Positions 44,682-55,412 of a stretch of DNA of 64,000 nucleotides are shown piece after piece. The notes below the pieces were generated by a model that was given only the letters and a program-made list of their open reading frames with translations, was not told the origin of the DNA and searched no databases. A program made the position numbers and the translations under genes. Positions within the stretch are counted from its first letter, which is position 1. The number at the start of each line of letters is the position of its first letter. Source of the stretch: Pyrenophora tritici-repentis (Eukaryota; Ascomycota; Dothideomycetes; Pleosporales; Pleosporaceae); the NCBI RefSeq assembly GCF_003171515.1, contig NC_089398.1:1240001-1304000 (forward strand), read 5' to 3'.

Positions 44682-46227
44682 ATGGCTTCACAAATGCCTC
44701 TGCCTGCTCCACCGCGCACCCCTACGCCGCCTCCTGACGAGCACGCGTCCGCGCCCGCGCCCGCGCCCGCGCCCCAGTCGGCTGGACTGGGGTTCGAGGG
44801 CGGTCTGCCTGGACGACCCATGGCCTTCAGCTCCAACGCACTTCTCTCGCCTATGTCTGCGACGTTTCCCTCGAAGCAGTATGCGACACTGGGTCCTAGC
44901 GACTCCGTCTCCCAGAGAGCCTCGCCGGCCTCGCTATATACACCGGCGAGCGCCACCTTTCCCTATACTCCAGCGAGCGCAACCAGCGGCACCATGGACA
45001 GCGAAGCCACCTCGATGAGCGCCTCACAGAACCCCAACCCTTTCAACTTCCAGACGGTCGCCTACCAGCCCGGGGGACTACAGGCCAAAACCAACGTGCG
45101 CGCTCCTCCCGTCCAAGCTCTGTTGACAATGGCCTCTTATTAACATATACTACCAGGATATCGGACGACGACGGGGACACAAGTACAAGCACAGTAGTGT
45201 GTCACATCAGATCTTCCTAGAACCCGCACCGCGCGCGCCGTTGCAGCTCCCCGCCTCGCTGCCCATCCCCACATTCAAAGAGTACCGCTCGTCCATGTCA
45301 AAGGACCAAAAGCTACGCTTAGCATGGTGCTTCTGCCACTTGGTAGTAGCGGGGCTTGTGCAATGGGGCGCGCACGAGTCATTGGCTCTTACCGTGCTGT
45401 CCCGGCTCATCTTCTACGACGCTCTCGGGGCTTTTCTGTGCGTCGCGGTAGACGTCGGGGCCAACTTTGAAGTGTGGAAGCGGTCGAGCATACGTCATCC
45501 CTTTGGCTTCGAGCGTCTAGAGGTCATTGCCGGACTGGGCATGTCTGTTGGACTGTTGTTCATGGGGCTGGATCTCATATCTCACGGCTTGACGCATGCA
45601 CTCGAAAACACAGGCGGACACCAGGCACATCACGGGACGGCCCACGAAAGGGTCTCGCCCGGAAGCATTGACGTGGCTGCGCTGAGTGGAATTATCTCGA
45701 CGCTGGTCTCTGCTTTTTTGCTCAAGAACCACGCGCGCATAGGAAAGGTGATGAGGTTGAGTGCCATCGCCAACCTGCCGTCGGTGCTGAGCAACCCGTC
45801 GCACTTTCTTACGCTGTCTTGCTCAGCAGTTCTCCTTGTCTTGCCATTGTTGAGCATTCAGATGTACGTGTGGCTAGACCGGACACTTTCTTTTTCGGTT
45901 GCATTTGCAATGGTTGCACTAGGGTGGATTCAGGGATGGACATTGGGCAAGATGCTGCTCATGTCTTATTCGGGACCGGGCGTGGCGGATGTCATGTACG
46001 ACCTGGAGACGGACCCAGCAGTGCGAACGGTAGAGGAGGCGAAATTTTGGCAGGTGCACTATGGACTGTGCCAGGCAAACCTAAAGCTACGAGTACGGAA
46101 TCTGGACGAGATTGGGCGCCTGCGGGACCGCGTCGGCAGCATGGTGCGCAATCGCTTGGGCGGCGGATACGGCAGCGGAGGGCAGAAATGGGAAGTGTCG
46201 ACCCAAATTACGCTGGAGAGGGATTGA
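44682..46227 (+). CDS. ZRG17: Zrg17-like zinc transporter subunit (CDF family)
   Basis: Likely the Zrg17 partner of a Msc2/Cis4-type cation diffusion facilitator that brings zinc into the early secretory pathway. I join 44682-45095 and 45157-46227 (donor GTGCGC at 45096, acceptor TACCAG), giving 494 aa. The N-terminal 135 residues are Pro/Ala/Ser-rich and disordered (PAPAPAPAP repeat). The family block DIGRRRGHKYKHSSVSHQIF (about 139-158) follows, then PIPTFKEYRSSMSKDQKLRLAWCFCHLVVAGLVQW and further membrane helices up to about residue 410. The segment RHPFGFERLEVIAGLGMSV is characteristic of the Zrg17 group, which lacks the complete metal-site His/Asp set of ordinary CDF transporters. The cytosolic tail (FWQVHYGLCQANLKLRVRN) resembles the CDF C-terminal domain. 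The donor was chosen for frame and is not the strongest GT nearby. Confidence 0.82.
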
Positions 46228-46952
46228 AGTGGGCGGCAGTGCATGTGCGCTTAGGTAGGTTCCAGGTTGTGCAATAAAGCTTTTCTCCCGGCCGTGTGGC
46301 GAGTCATCTCTCAGGATAGGAGTGCAAATCAGCGCAAATCCCGCGTGTTGGCGGATGGCAGCCCGAAGGTGGCCCCGACGGGCAGTGCAACGGCCGTTTC
46401 GCGAACCATCACCATCTCCTGTCCTCTTGTCTCAGCGTTGGCAGAAAATTTGTTTTGCCGTTATCGCATCTACATACGTATCCAAGTACAGTAGTCGACG
46501 TAGGTAATCGACACAAGTAGTCTGGCGGAAAAGTAGGAAGCGCCGGCACACAGCCGGGCCATCCGTTTGCCTACGGCGACAGGCAGAAACTACATCATCC
46601 GCATGCGCGAACAGCTGGCACCCAGTCCATCTCTGCCTGACGCCACCCCCTGCAACGTCCAAGAACGTTAGCGAAAAGCCCTGTGAAAGGTTGGATCAGC
46701 TTGTACTCTGTGCGCGCTCACCGCCGACGGGCTTGCCCCGTGCGAGTGGTCAGGCTTAGTCTGATCAGGGTTGGGCTGCCTGCAGGTGCTCGCTGTTCGC
46801 TCGTCACGCCCACCGCAACTCTCCACACACCTGTTTAGCTTTTGTGCGCCGCCTGCACAGCTGCTTGAGTTGCTTGCGAGAGCGTGCGAGACCCTATGTG
46901 ACCTCCGAGGCTGGTAGTCGGGAACCAGTATATTGCCTGGACGTCTCCGGGC
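46228..46952. other. Intergenic region upstream of the RBR ligase
   Basis: About 725 bases between two plus-strand genes. It should contain the promoter of the RBR gene. I see no gene or clear motif. Confidence 0.5.
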
Positions 46953-49219
46953 ATGGCGAGGCCTCGCGATGAGCGAGGCAGCAGCACACGATACCGCGAC
47001 GGCGGCGACTATATGGACGACCGGGAGCGGCGACATCGCCACACCAGCAGCCGACACAAGGAACGCGGATACGACGATGAGCCCTCGGCCGCCACACGAG
47101 AACGACGGGAGCGCAGACGGGCAGAAGAGGCACGGCGGGAGGCAGACATGGACATTAATGAGCTGCGTGCGCGTAGAGAGTCGTACTACACTTCACGGCC
47201 AGAGTCGCGGCGGGAGCGAGAGCGAGAGCGAGAGTCGAGCAAGCGAGAGCCCGTCAAGGAGAAGTCGCGGAGTAGCAAGGAGAAGGAGGTGCGACGGGAC
47301 AGCTCGAAACGCACAAAGAAGAGGGACATTGTTGCTGATGACCGGGATGATTTTGTCTACGGGAAATCAAAGTCTAGAGGCCGCGTTGCTGAGGAGGTCC
47401 CTGTGAGACGGCCGTCAACCCGCAAGCGCAGTGAGGAGGGCGGGTCATCGAGCAGGACTGCTTATACTCCGCTGTCAGGTTCTGGATCGGCTTCTGTCCG
47501 CAGGGTCGAAATTCCGCCAGTGACCAGGTTGGTTTGGTCTCCACTTGTACACGTAGCTGGACTAATTAGGCCAAGGACTACATCGATACGCGAGACACGC
47601 GAGGCACGTGAGACCAGAGAACCAAGAGAATCATCAAAAGCACATGCGTCGGCCAGACCGTCTGTGCGACGCACAGGCACTATCAAGTCGCCTGCTCAAC
47701 CACCACCACCTCTTACCAGGACTCAGTCTGTCAAGGAAGCTGCCCGTCGTAGTACCGGGGGCATACTGTCAAGTTTCTTCAAGCCGTCGATATCACGCGC
47801 ACCGTCTGCTGGAACTCACAAGGAGGAGAGGAGGTTAGTACCAACCCATGACCTGTCTGTCGCCAATCTTACTAACCCTTGTTGCAGAGTTGACTGTCTA
47901 GTATGCATGAATGATGACCTCCCTCTCAACAAAACGGTCAAGCTTGCATGTGGACACCGCATGTGCTACTCATGTCTTAAGCGTCAATTCTCCCTCTCAG
48001 TCAAGGACCCGGCTCACATGCCACCACGATGCTGCACTTCAGAACACATCCCCCTCAAGTACGCGGACCGCCTCTTCGATGACAAGTTCAAGACACTTTG
48101 GAACAAAAAGTTCCAAGAGTACACCACGGCCAACCGCCTATACTGTCCCTCTAAAGGATGCGGCCAATGGGTCAAGCCATCAAAGATCAAAATGGATCCC
48201 ACCTACGGCCGAAAGTACGCACGATGCAGTGCATGCAGCACCAAGATCTGTGTACTGTGCAACAGTAAATTCCACACCAAGCGGGAATGTCCAAAGGATG
48301 AGGAGACCAACCGCGTCGTCGAGATGGCCAAGGAACAGGGTTGGCAGCGATGCTACAGCTGCAAGGCTGTGGTTGAGCTCAAGGAGGGTTGCAATCACAT
48401 GACCTGGTAAGTGCGATATCTCTGAATGTATCCAACAATCAGCTAACTAGCTTCAGCCGCTGTACTGCTCAATTTTGCATGGTCTGCGCAGCGCCCTGGA
48501 AGACATGCAGCTGCCCCTGGTTCAACTACGAACATATTCCCGACGACGATCGATTGAACGATATGCGCGTACCCCAACCCCGATACCCCGATATTGAAGT
48601 CATCGAAATTGCCGAGGAACCCCCTCTGGCTCGCCGCCCAAGCACCCGAGCCCGCGAACGTGTCGAGCGGGACCGCGAATTCGATCGCGGTGAACGAGTC
48701 ATGTCTGCACACCTTCGTGATTCTCTCCACGTTCGCAACCCTACTCCAGCAATTTCCGAATCGCGCCGGACAGAGCCCGATATCCGCCTCTACGCCCTAG
48801 GCAATGCCGGTGGCCACCACATGAATGATTCGTACGCTATCCGCTCTATGCCTACCTCGGCCGCCCGCACCGCCGCCCGTATATCCACTCCCCGTACATC
48901 AACCCCCCGTACCTCGACCCCTAGAGCTTCGTTTTTTAGCAGCAGCAGTAGCCGCCGCGTTACCGCACCCGTTGCCGCCCCTGTTCCCATGCGTTCTGCC
49001 CCTGTTGCTGCCCCTGTTCCTATGCGTTCTGCCCCTTCGCCAGTGGTCACCTCTTCGACCATGGCCGGACTCTCAAAAGATGGAAGAAAAGTCGGTGCAA
49101 ACCGAGTTGGGACATGGCTGAGCCATGTCCAGATCGACCCCGAAGCCACCACTACTGCGGCTAGGGATGTCGAAGTCGATGACTGGAGGTGCGATGGCAC
49201 CATGATTGGCATTGACTAA
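46953..49219 (+). CDS. RING-between-RING (RBR) E3 ubiquitin ligase
   Basis: Exons 46953-47527, 47570-47833, 47888-48406 and 48457-49219 give 706 aa. The first intron (42 bases) and second (54 bases) are multiples of three without stops, so unspliced reading is also open. The N-terminal 270 residues are Arg/Glu/Ser-rich and disordered with RERERERE runs. RING1 starts at about residue 281 (DCLVCMNDDLPLNKTVKLACGHRMCYSC). The IBR zinc site is about 355-415 (YCPSKGCGQWV, ARCSACSTKICVLCNSKFH, REC). RING2 is about 434-475 (RCYSCKAVVELKEGCNHMTCRC, then FCMVCAAPWKTCSC); the Cys of GCNHM is the expected thioester-forming catalytic residue. The C-terminus is disordered with duplicated segments near residues 590-645. 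The substrate is unknown. Confidence 0.9.
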
Positions 49220-49966
49220 AGGATAACGGATGAAATTCGGCGTTTTGGTTTTGATTTTTATGCTCATCTGTTGTATGCATGTACTTGTACAGTCGTAGCG
49301 GTTTTGGATAGCATTTAGCCGGCAAGATACCCACTTCGTCTTTAGTAGTTTTGCATAATAATTTTATAGAAAGGTTTTCTTCTCTTCAACCACATTCTCA
49401 CGTATGCTTGTGAAGTAGTTCGTAGAATTACCTTGTGATATTACTGCAGTCAAGAAATATAGCTGTGGATCTACGCGGACAGGTTATGTGTACAAAAAAA
49501 GGGCCTGTTGCTCCTTATGACACTGACAGGAGAAGAGCAAAAAAAGTGGTTCGAATTGTCTTGAGCAAGCTCAAGCACGGTGATGTCCCCTTCGTGGATC
49601 GAACACGATACCTCCAGATTTAGTGACTGAGACTTCAGTCTGGCGCTCTCCCAATTGAGCTAAGGAGACGGTTTCTTATTGGTTACTGGACGAATATCCA
49701 GCTTTATATCCTCACGAAAATTGTATTTTCAATAGTCTTGCCGAGCAGGAAAGTCACTATAAGCCGCGATTTTGTAATTTGACCAGCACTGTCAAAGTGT
49801 GGAGTAGATGCGGTTGACTAGGATGGATGGAGGTTAGTGTACCGAGACACGCCGGGGGTGGTACCTAGGTAGCTCCACAGCTCTTCCATACCCAACTTCT
49901 TCTTCAAGCTCGCAAAGCTACCACACCAACCAGCGAGAGCTTTGAGTCAGACAAGGCTCTTCCAAA
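49220..49966. other. Intergenic region containing a tRNA gene
   Basis: About 750 bases between the RBR gene and the cyclin gene. It holds tRNA-Phe on the minus strand; the rest shows nothing I can name. Confidence 0.6.
49584..49669 (-). tRNA. tRNA-Phe(GAA): tRNA-Phe (GAA) with a 13-nt intron
   Basis: Read on the minus strand. The acceptor stem GTCTCCT pairs with AGGGGAC (7 bp, one G-T wobble). The D-arm contains TAGCTCAATTGGGAGAGC (internal A box). The anticodon stem CCAGA pairs with TCTGG, with loop CTGAAGA and anticodon GAA. The T-arm TCGTG-TTCGATC-CACGA is the B box. An intron of about 13 bases sits one base after the anticodon, the canonical eukaryotic position. A is the discriminator base; CCA is not encoded. 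Confidence 0.93.
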
Positions 49967-50851
49967 ATGCAGCCTTCACCTCTTACGAACCCATTGGCCA
50001 CCGTCGGCCAGCTAGAGACGTCCGGCTCCCAGCTCGATGGCATTCCACCTGATCTCGAAGACTCGATACGCTTTGCCGGCGCCAGGCTCACACAAGCTGC
50101 GGGCATTTTGCTGAGGCTGCCACAAGAAGTCATTGCGCAGGCGAATGTTGTATTCATGCGATTCTGGCTTGGACCCGAGGGTGGAAGTCTCGCCGAGTTT
50201 GGCGCAGAGCAGGTCTCAGCAGCGTCGCTCTACCTCACAACCAAGCTCTCGGCCTATCCCAAGTCGGCACGGAGTCTCGTCAACGTATACGCGTACCTTG
50301 ATTCACTTCCTACAACCTTCTTCGACCAGGAGCAGCTTCAGCAAAAGCAAGATCCACTGGAGTACTTTGTGACAGAAGGCACATACGAGCGCCGCCGCGC
50401 ATCCCTCTTCACCACCGAACAACGCATCCTCCGTACCCTTGGCTTCAACGTACAAGTCCAACTCCCATACACGCTCTGTATAACATATCTGCAAGCTCTC
50501 GACGTCTTCACGCACCCCCGCGCCTCAGAGCTCGCCAAACGTGCAATCGCTTACTTGAACACTGCGCTTCTAAGCCCACAATGTCTTTACCTGACACATC
50601 AACTACCCGTACTGGCGACGGCAAGCATATACCTTGCGGCGAGAGAAACAGGCATCAAAATGCCAGAGTGCGAGTGGTGGGAGGTCTTTGATACAGACAG
50701 AGAGGTGTTGGGATTCTTGTGTGTGGGCATGTTGAGTTTGGAGGGATTCGCAGCGGAGGAGAAGAAGAGATGGAAGGGTAGAAAGGTACCACTGAGTGTC
50801 GACGCTGTCGAAAGAGAGATGAAGAGGAGGAAAGAGGAGGTGGATGGCTGA
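49967..50851 (+). CDS. Cyclin L-like protein
   Basis: Uninterrupted frame of 294 aa. The cyclin box starts near residue 27 with DSIRFAGARLTQAAGILLRLPQEVIAQANVVFMRFWL, in which the LP-x-x-V-x-A-x-A-x-V-x-F-x-RF pattern is typical of L/K/T-type transcriptional cyclins. It continues with VSAASLYLTTKLSAYPKSARSLVNVYAYLD and a second repeat starting at RRRASLFTTEQRILRTLGFNVQVQLPYTLC, then ATASIYLAARETGIKMPECEWWEVFD. Cyclin L partners with CDK11-type kinases and links transcription to splicing. The yeast-type K/T cyclins are an alternative. No SR-rich tail is present, so this is the short fungal form. Confidence 0.85.
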   Translation: MQPSPLTNPLATVGQLETSGSQLDGIPPDLEDSIRFAGARLTQAAGILLRLPQEVIAQANVVFMRFWLGPEGGSLAEFGAEQVSAASLYLTTKLSAYPKSARSLVNVYAYLDSLPTTFFDQEQLQQKQDPLEYFVTEGTYERRRASLFTTEQRILRTLGFNVQVQLPYTLCITYLQALDVFTHPRASELAKRAIAYLNTALLSPQCLYLTHQLPVLATASIYLAARETGIKMPECEWWEVFDTDREVLGFLCVGMLSLEGFAAEEKKRWKGRKVPLSVDAVEREMKRRKEEVDG

Positions 50852-51174
50852 TCTCGACAAGGTTGTCGAAGGTACTAGCTGTGGCACCGTGCTCATATCG
50901 CCTTGTCTCGGAAGTGTCCCAATCTAAACCGTCTATTGGTATATCAAGAGTCACTCTGGGTATGTCTCACATCGATAGGACCATGCCCAATCATGACAAT
51001 CCTACGTGATAGACGTTGATGGGCAAACAATGTCCATGGTAGCATACGGTCATTCCTGGACCTTCCACATCTTCACAATGTTTTTACAAAGCAATCACGC
51101 ATGGCTCCAAAACCTTCGCTTCTGCACGATGCAGAAGTTCTCGCCTGTACTAAAGATACCGAAGCTACGTAGCT
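50852..51174. other. Intergenic region
   Basis: 323 bases between the cyclin stop and the next frame. No feature seen. Confidence 0.45.
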
Positions 51175-52230
51175 ATGCATAGGATCTTCAATCTTTCTTC
51201 AAATTCCCCAAAGAATATGCACGAGAAGCATAGAGAGCCAGGAGAAGTTTCTATGTCAGAAGTTGAGGCCTGGCACGCTAGAACGAGGACACAAGCTACC
51301 GATCGTGATATGGAAATTCGGGACGCGTGTTTCGTGAAGGACCAGTATGGACGGCGCATAGCTCGTATCGTACAGCCTGATGTGCTCGTCAAAGAGGCGC
51401 AGTCTTCACGTACTCGGTTTGGAGGGCTGCAACCGGCACCTCTGCAGCTTGTTCGCAAGTATGGAGGTGATATTCATGACACTACGCCCGATACTGTCGT
51501 TCATTCACACACCTCCGCGAATGAATTCTCATGTACGCGCTTTAACGATCCAGAACTAGCATCTTTACAGTTGACAGAAAATTATGGGTCTGGGACCATT
51601 ACAAGCACACATACTATGACCGATTCACACCCTACCGCGAGTGACGTGGTAGGTAGTAGAAGCGATCCGGTACGACTAAGCCGCAAAACAGCTGTCAAGC
51701 GGATAAGTACTCGAGGAAACAATACCATGACAGAGAAACGCAGCACAAGAATGTCAAGTAAATGCTCCCTCGCCAGAGACTCCTCCAAAAACACGACTAC
51801 TAGGCCCATTAAGGAATTACCGTTGGTCTCTCGCCGTTTCAGCTTCGATGAGGATTCTGAGCTTGCCTTCAGCACTGTTGATCGAAGAGAAACACTAGGG
51901 TTACCGAATACCCGCGGGCGCTTCCCCATACGGACTTCGATTCATACCTCTACTGTTCAACCTTATAAGGAGTCAGCTTCGATAGCGCGCTTATTGACCT
52001 TGCCACTTCCACCGGGCAAAGAGCCACATGATATATCACTTTCAAGTTTGGATTCACACTACCACGAGTTTGTGAACATTGACTTATGTTCGTGGGAGTT
52101 GTCGCAGGACGTAGCTAAGAAGGCCGGGTTGCAGACTATGGTTCAAGACGTGGAAGTGAAGCGAAAGCGTATTCCTAGGACTTTTGACGAAATACTGGGA
52201 GAGCAGAAATTACCTACTGCTCTGTTATAA
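51175..52230 (+). CDS. Hypothetical protein with an internal duplication
   Basis: Uninterrupted frame of 351 aa that I do not recognise. It is mostly polar and probably disordered. Residues about 80-118 and 119-157 look like a degenerate tandem duplication: TRFGGLQPAPLQLVRKYGG...VVHSHTSANE against TRFNDPELASLQLTENYGS...MTDSHPTASD, with a partial third copy after it (SRSDPVRLSRK). A basic Ser/Thr-rich stretch follows (about 165-215). The C-terminus is more ordered-looking (YHEFVNIDLCSWELSQDVAKKAGLQ). Codon use resembles the neighbours and no intron is needed. A real but fast-evolving or lineage-specific gene is the simplest reading. Confidence 0.65.
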   Translation: MHRIFNLSSNSPKNMHEKHREPGEVSMSEVEAWHARTRTQATDRDMEIRDACFVKDQYGRRIARIVQPDVLVKEAQSSRTRFGGLQPAPLQLVRKYGGDIHDTTPDTVVHSHTSANEFSCTRFNDPELASLQLTENYGSGTITSTHTMTDSHPTASDVVGSRSDPVRLSRKTAVKRISTRGNNTMTEKRSTRMSSKCSLARDSSKNTTTRPIKELPLVSRRFSFDEDSELAFSTVDRRETLGLPNTRGRFPIRTSIHTSTVQPYKESASIARLLTLPLPPGKEPHDISLSSLDSHYHEFVNIDLCSWELSQDVAKKAGLQTMVQDVEVKRKRIPRTFDEILGEQKLPTALL

Positions 52231-52642
52231 CGGGCGGTAAAAGAATGGGTAGATGTTTATTAGTGTGAAATGAGATTGTATGACATAGCTCAGCAGATAT
52301 CGGTTCCTCTACAGATTTCCTATGTTTTACCTTCATGGAATCCATGTCTTCTGTCAATGCTAATCTAAAACAGCTACAATTTCATAGAGTAGCGCCTCTC
52401 GCACATCATTCACTCTCTTTATGCCGTCACTGTTGAAGTTGCACCAGCTGTAAGACCGCTCCTCTTGACTAAGACAATCTTCACTGTAAACAACGCATTG
52501 TGCTCACAGGACCCCATTCACACAGCACTTCGGCCCTTCTTTGCGTTGCAAATCGTGCCAATGAATACAAGATCCCATCCAGACCTCCATTCATTCGATA
52601 TAGATCCAAGTGCAAGTCCTGATTTCAACTGAACCCATAATC
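52231..52642. other. Intergenic region
   Basis: 412 bases between two plus-strand hypothetical genes; pyrimidine-rich just before the next ATG. No feature named. Confidence 0.45.
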
Positions 52643-53314
52643 ATGGTATGCAACGATATCAACCTTCCATCCGGACCCAACGTATCATGGACAGACATGC
52701 TCCCACCTAACCAAAAGCCTTCTTCACGCCGCCCAGCCCGCGCACGCTACGGACGCCCTGTCCCACAAGCAACCCCCCGTACGGTAGCCCGCATCCAAAC
52801 CATCCGCTCAACACTACCCTACATCAAAATCACTCTCGAAACGCGCTTCCAACTTCAACAAATCGTCCTAAACAACGGTTCCTACTGTCTCCACTGCACT
52901 CCCCGCGGTGTGACAGGTCACTGCGACCCTACATGCCCCCTCCTTCGTCCCACTGACAAAGAATTCGTTAGCTACTGGTGCGAATACGACGACCCCTGGC
53001 TCGGTCGCATAGAAACCGATGTCGCCGCCTACCAAAAAATCATCGATGATATGGAGGCGCGTGGCACGCAGGTTTGTCCGCCCACAGTTGGCAAGTGGGA
53101 GTGTGGTGTGGCAAAGCTGATGGAGGGGTGTTTGGTGACTACAGAGCAGGAGGAGAAGGACGGGTGGCCGGAGATTGAGAGAAAGGAGTATGATGAGCAG
53201 CTATTGGAAAACCATGCTGCGTGGCGGTTTGAGGAGGCTTGGGGGAAGGGGCCGGATTGTGAGATTGGGGTTGCGCCTGAGGAGGTGGCTGGCGCGAAGC
53301 GTGAGTTGCCCTAA
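52643..53314 (+). CDS. Hypothetical protein with a Cys-rich centre
   Basis: Uninterrupted frame of 223 aa starting MVCNDINLPSG; the frame is open farther upstream but the first ATG is here. I do not recognise the family. The first 60 residues are Pro/Arg-rich (SSRRPARARYGRPVPQAT). The middle has ITLETRFQLQQIVLNNGSYC followed by LHCTPRGVTGHCDPTCP, five cysteines within 17 residues that could bind a metal ion, and then a Trp/Tyr-rich acidic stretch (SYWCEYDDPWLGRIETD). The last 90 residues are Glu-rich and likely helical. Ordered-looking core and codon use support a real gene. Confidence 0.65.
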   Translation: MVCNDINLPSGPNVSWTDMLPPNQKPSSRRPARARYGRPVPQATPRTVARIQTIRSTLPYIKITLETRFQLQQIVLNNGSYCLHCTPRGVTGHCDPTCPLLRPTDKEFVSYWCEYDDPWLGRIETDVAAYQKIIDDMEARGTQVCPPTVGKWECGVAKLMEGCLVTTEQEEKDGWPEIERKEYDEQLLENHAAWRFEEAWGKGPDCEIGVAPEEVAGAKRELP

Positions 53315-54031
53315 GATCGTGAGGATGAGATAGATTGAGAGTAGGTATCGATGGGAGGTATGAGGAACTGGCATCTTGGGATAGAACCGGTTATCTGGGC
53401 AGAGGTATGGTGTGGTTTTAGAGTTGAGCACATAGCTCGAGCTGTCTTGGCCTTGGTTGTTGTGTTACAGACTGAGGTAGCTTTGGGTAGTAAATGCTAT
53501 CTATGTCTCATCTCAATAGCTTCTGTTTTTCTTATCCTGTCGAAATTCTTTCCTGACTCGATGCCTGTTGAGAGCTACCTAGGTACTCATCCCACAAGTT
53601 GTTGAGCAGTAGCTCAATTACTTGATCTAGCCTACGAACACCCTGTAAAATACATTTTGAATCAATATTTGATCAATCCCTGAACCAAGTTCTAACAGCT
53701 GGTTGACGTGTATCGAGATACATCATACTTCCCGCTTCTTTACTCTTCTTACATACAATAACGACTCACACTACGCATCGATAAAGCCATCATTCCGCTC
53801 TCTTTAAAAAAAATTTCACATGCAGACATAAACTGCTGGACCGATGCGCATTTCGTGTGATTGTCGCTGCAGTCTAAGGACGCGAAACGCGAGTGACGTG
53901 CGTTAGGAAACCATGACGTCAAAGAGCTTAGACGAACTGCAACACCTTTGGTCGCCTCAATCCTACAGAACTGACACCTACAGTTCGATCGATCTTTTTG
54001 TTCAATTGCACAATCTCATACCAAAATACAC
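53315..54031. other. Intergenic region
   Basis: About 720 bases. It should hold a 3' UTR and the promoter of the next gene, with an A/T run near 53806-53818. No coding frame is convincing. Confidence 0.45.
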
Positions 54032-54714
54032 ATGATGAGCTTCCTCCGCCCCATGTCGATGTTGCGCTTAGCAGCAATGCGTCCTGCTGTGCTCTCAGCT
54101 GCTCCTCGAGCCCGCGTACAAGTTCGTTTCGCGACTCAAGGTTACGGTTCCGGTCAGGGCAACCCAGCTGGAGAGTCACCACAGAAGCAGGGCGAGAACC
54201 CCAGCGAGAACCTCGAGCACCCCGGTCCTCCACCCCCCAAGGTTGCTCAGGGCCAGTCTTCTTCATCCCCGAACAAGGACAGCAACTCCAAGCAAAACGA
54301 GTCTCCTAAGCTGACCTCAGAGTCTCCGGCCCCTTCCACGAACAAGGGCTCTTCAGGCAAGCGCGAATTCTCCACATTTGCACGCCAGATGAAAGACAAC
54401 AAAGAGCCAACCGTCGCCCAGGGTAAACACAACGAGCCTAGCCCCAACCAAGTCAAAGGTGCGCAACCCAAGATACTGAACGAGAACCCTCCTTCCGCCG
54501 AAGAAGAGAGCCAGGATGTAAAGGAGCACAACAAGGACATGAGTAACAGGGCGGAACAGGCGCATGAGCGGGTTAGCAACGAGGATGCTGAAAAGGACAA
54601 AGTACCGAGTGGCTTCTGGAAAGGTATACTGCTCCCTCAAGATAAAATTACATACATACTAATATGCTCATAGGCGAAGGCGGGCGAGGTGGTTCCGAGG
54701 GCGTCAAGTCATAA
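54032..54714 (+). CDS. Small, mostly disordered, probably mitochondrial protein
   Basis: Exons 54032-54623 and 54674-54714 give 210 aa; the intron has GTATAC, branch CATACTAATA and CTCATAG. The first about 35 residues (MMSFLRPMSMLRLAAMRPAVLSAAPRARVQVRFAT) have many Arg and Ala, no acid residues, and an RF-A processing-like site, so a mitochondrial presequence is likely. The middle is low-complexity Ser/Pro/Gln/Lys. Only the end looks conserved: KILNENPPSAEEESQDVKEHNKDMSNRAEQAHERVSNEDAEKDKV, then GFWKGEGG. Similar tails occur, as far as I recall, in small unnamed fungal mitochondrial proteins. The function is unknown. Confidence 0.75.
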
Positions 54715-55412
54715 GCACGGGTATAGCGAGCGTGAAGGACTAGATGTACAACCAGCAATGAAAATGAGCCTTGGTAATTATCGAACGGTATAAACTCTAC
54801 AAGATATCACAGGTTTCAACCATTCAGCACACAAGTTTCCATGTCAAAGAGCTTCACAAGTTTTGTGCTTGTTTGGATATGACGTAAGGGGCTGGGCGCG
54901 CTAGTACACCCCGCAATATTGTCATGGGAAATTTCGAAATGCCATAGCGACCCACGTCTTACCCGGTGAAGTCAAGGCAATGAAAATATCTTTGTCATTG
55001 TCGTCATGCCGATGATTTGCGCAGTTGTGAAAACATGTTGACAAACCATGGGCTGTTCGGGTCTAAATCCTGCCAAACATGCACAGGGCCCAGACCGCGT
55101 TTGTGAAGGCGATCCCTCACAATTGCGTACAACAAAAAGCGCGGTCGCATGTGGGTAGGGCTTCCCATTGGCTACCGAGGGCAGGCAGGCGCGATGTGCA
55201 TCTTGTTTGTCCAAGCTCCCAACGTGTACTCCTACGTCACTTCCACGCACACATTCTAGTCGCCATTGTCAAGTCCCTCCCCCTCATAAGCTGCCTTTAC
55301 ACCTGTTATCCCCTAAACTTCACACCCTTTGTCGAGTTTGCCTAATACCCAAACCTTTCTCTCTGATTCATCCACATATTACGCACAAAAATCACATCGG
55401 CATCAACGCATC
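54715..55412. other. Intergenic region, promoter of the Ish1-like gene
   Basis: About 700 bases. The last 140 contain two CCCCT elements; the rest shows nothing I can name. Confidence 0.45.
55280..55314. promoter_or_regulatory. Two CCCCT (STRE-like) elements
   Basis: CCCCT occurs at 55280-55284 and 55310-55314, about 100-130 bases before the ATG of the Ish1-like gene. CCCCT/AGGGG is the core bound by Msn2/4-type stress regulators in fungi. The assignment is by motif and by the stress role of Ish1 only. Confidence 0.4.
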
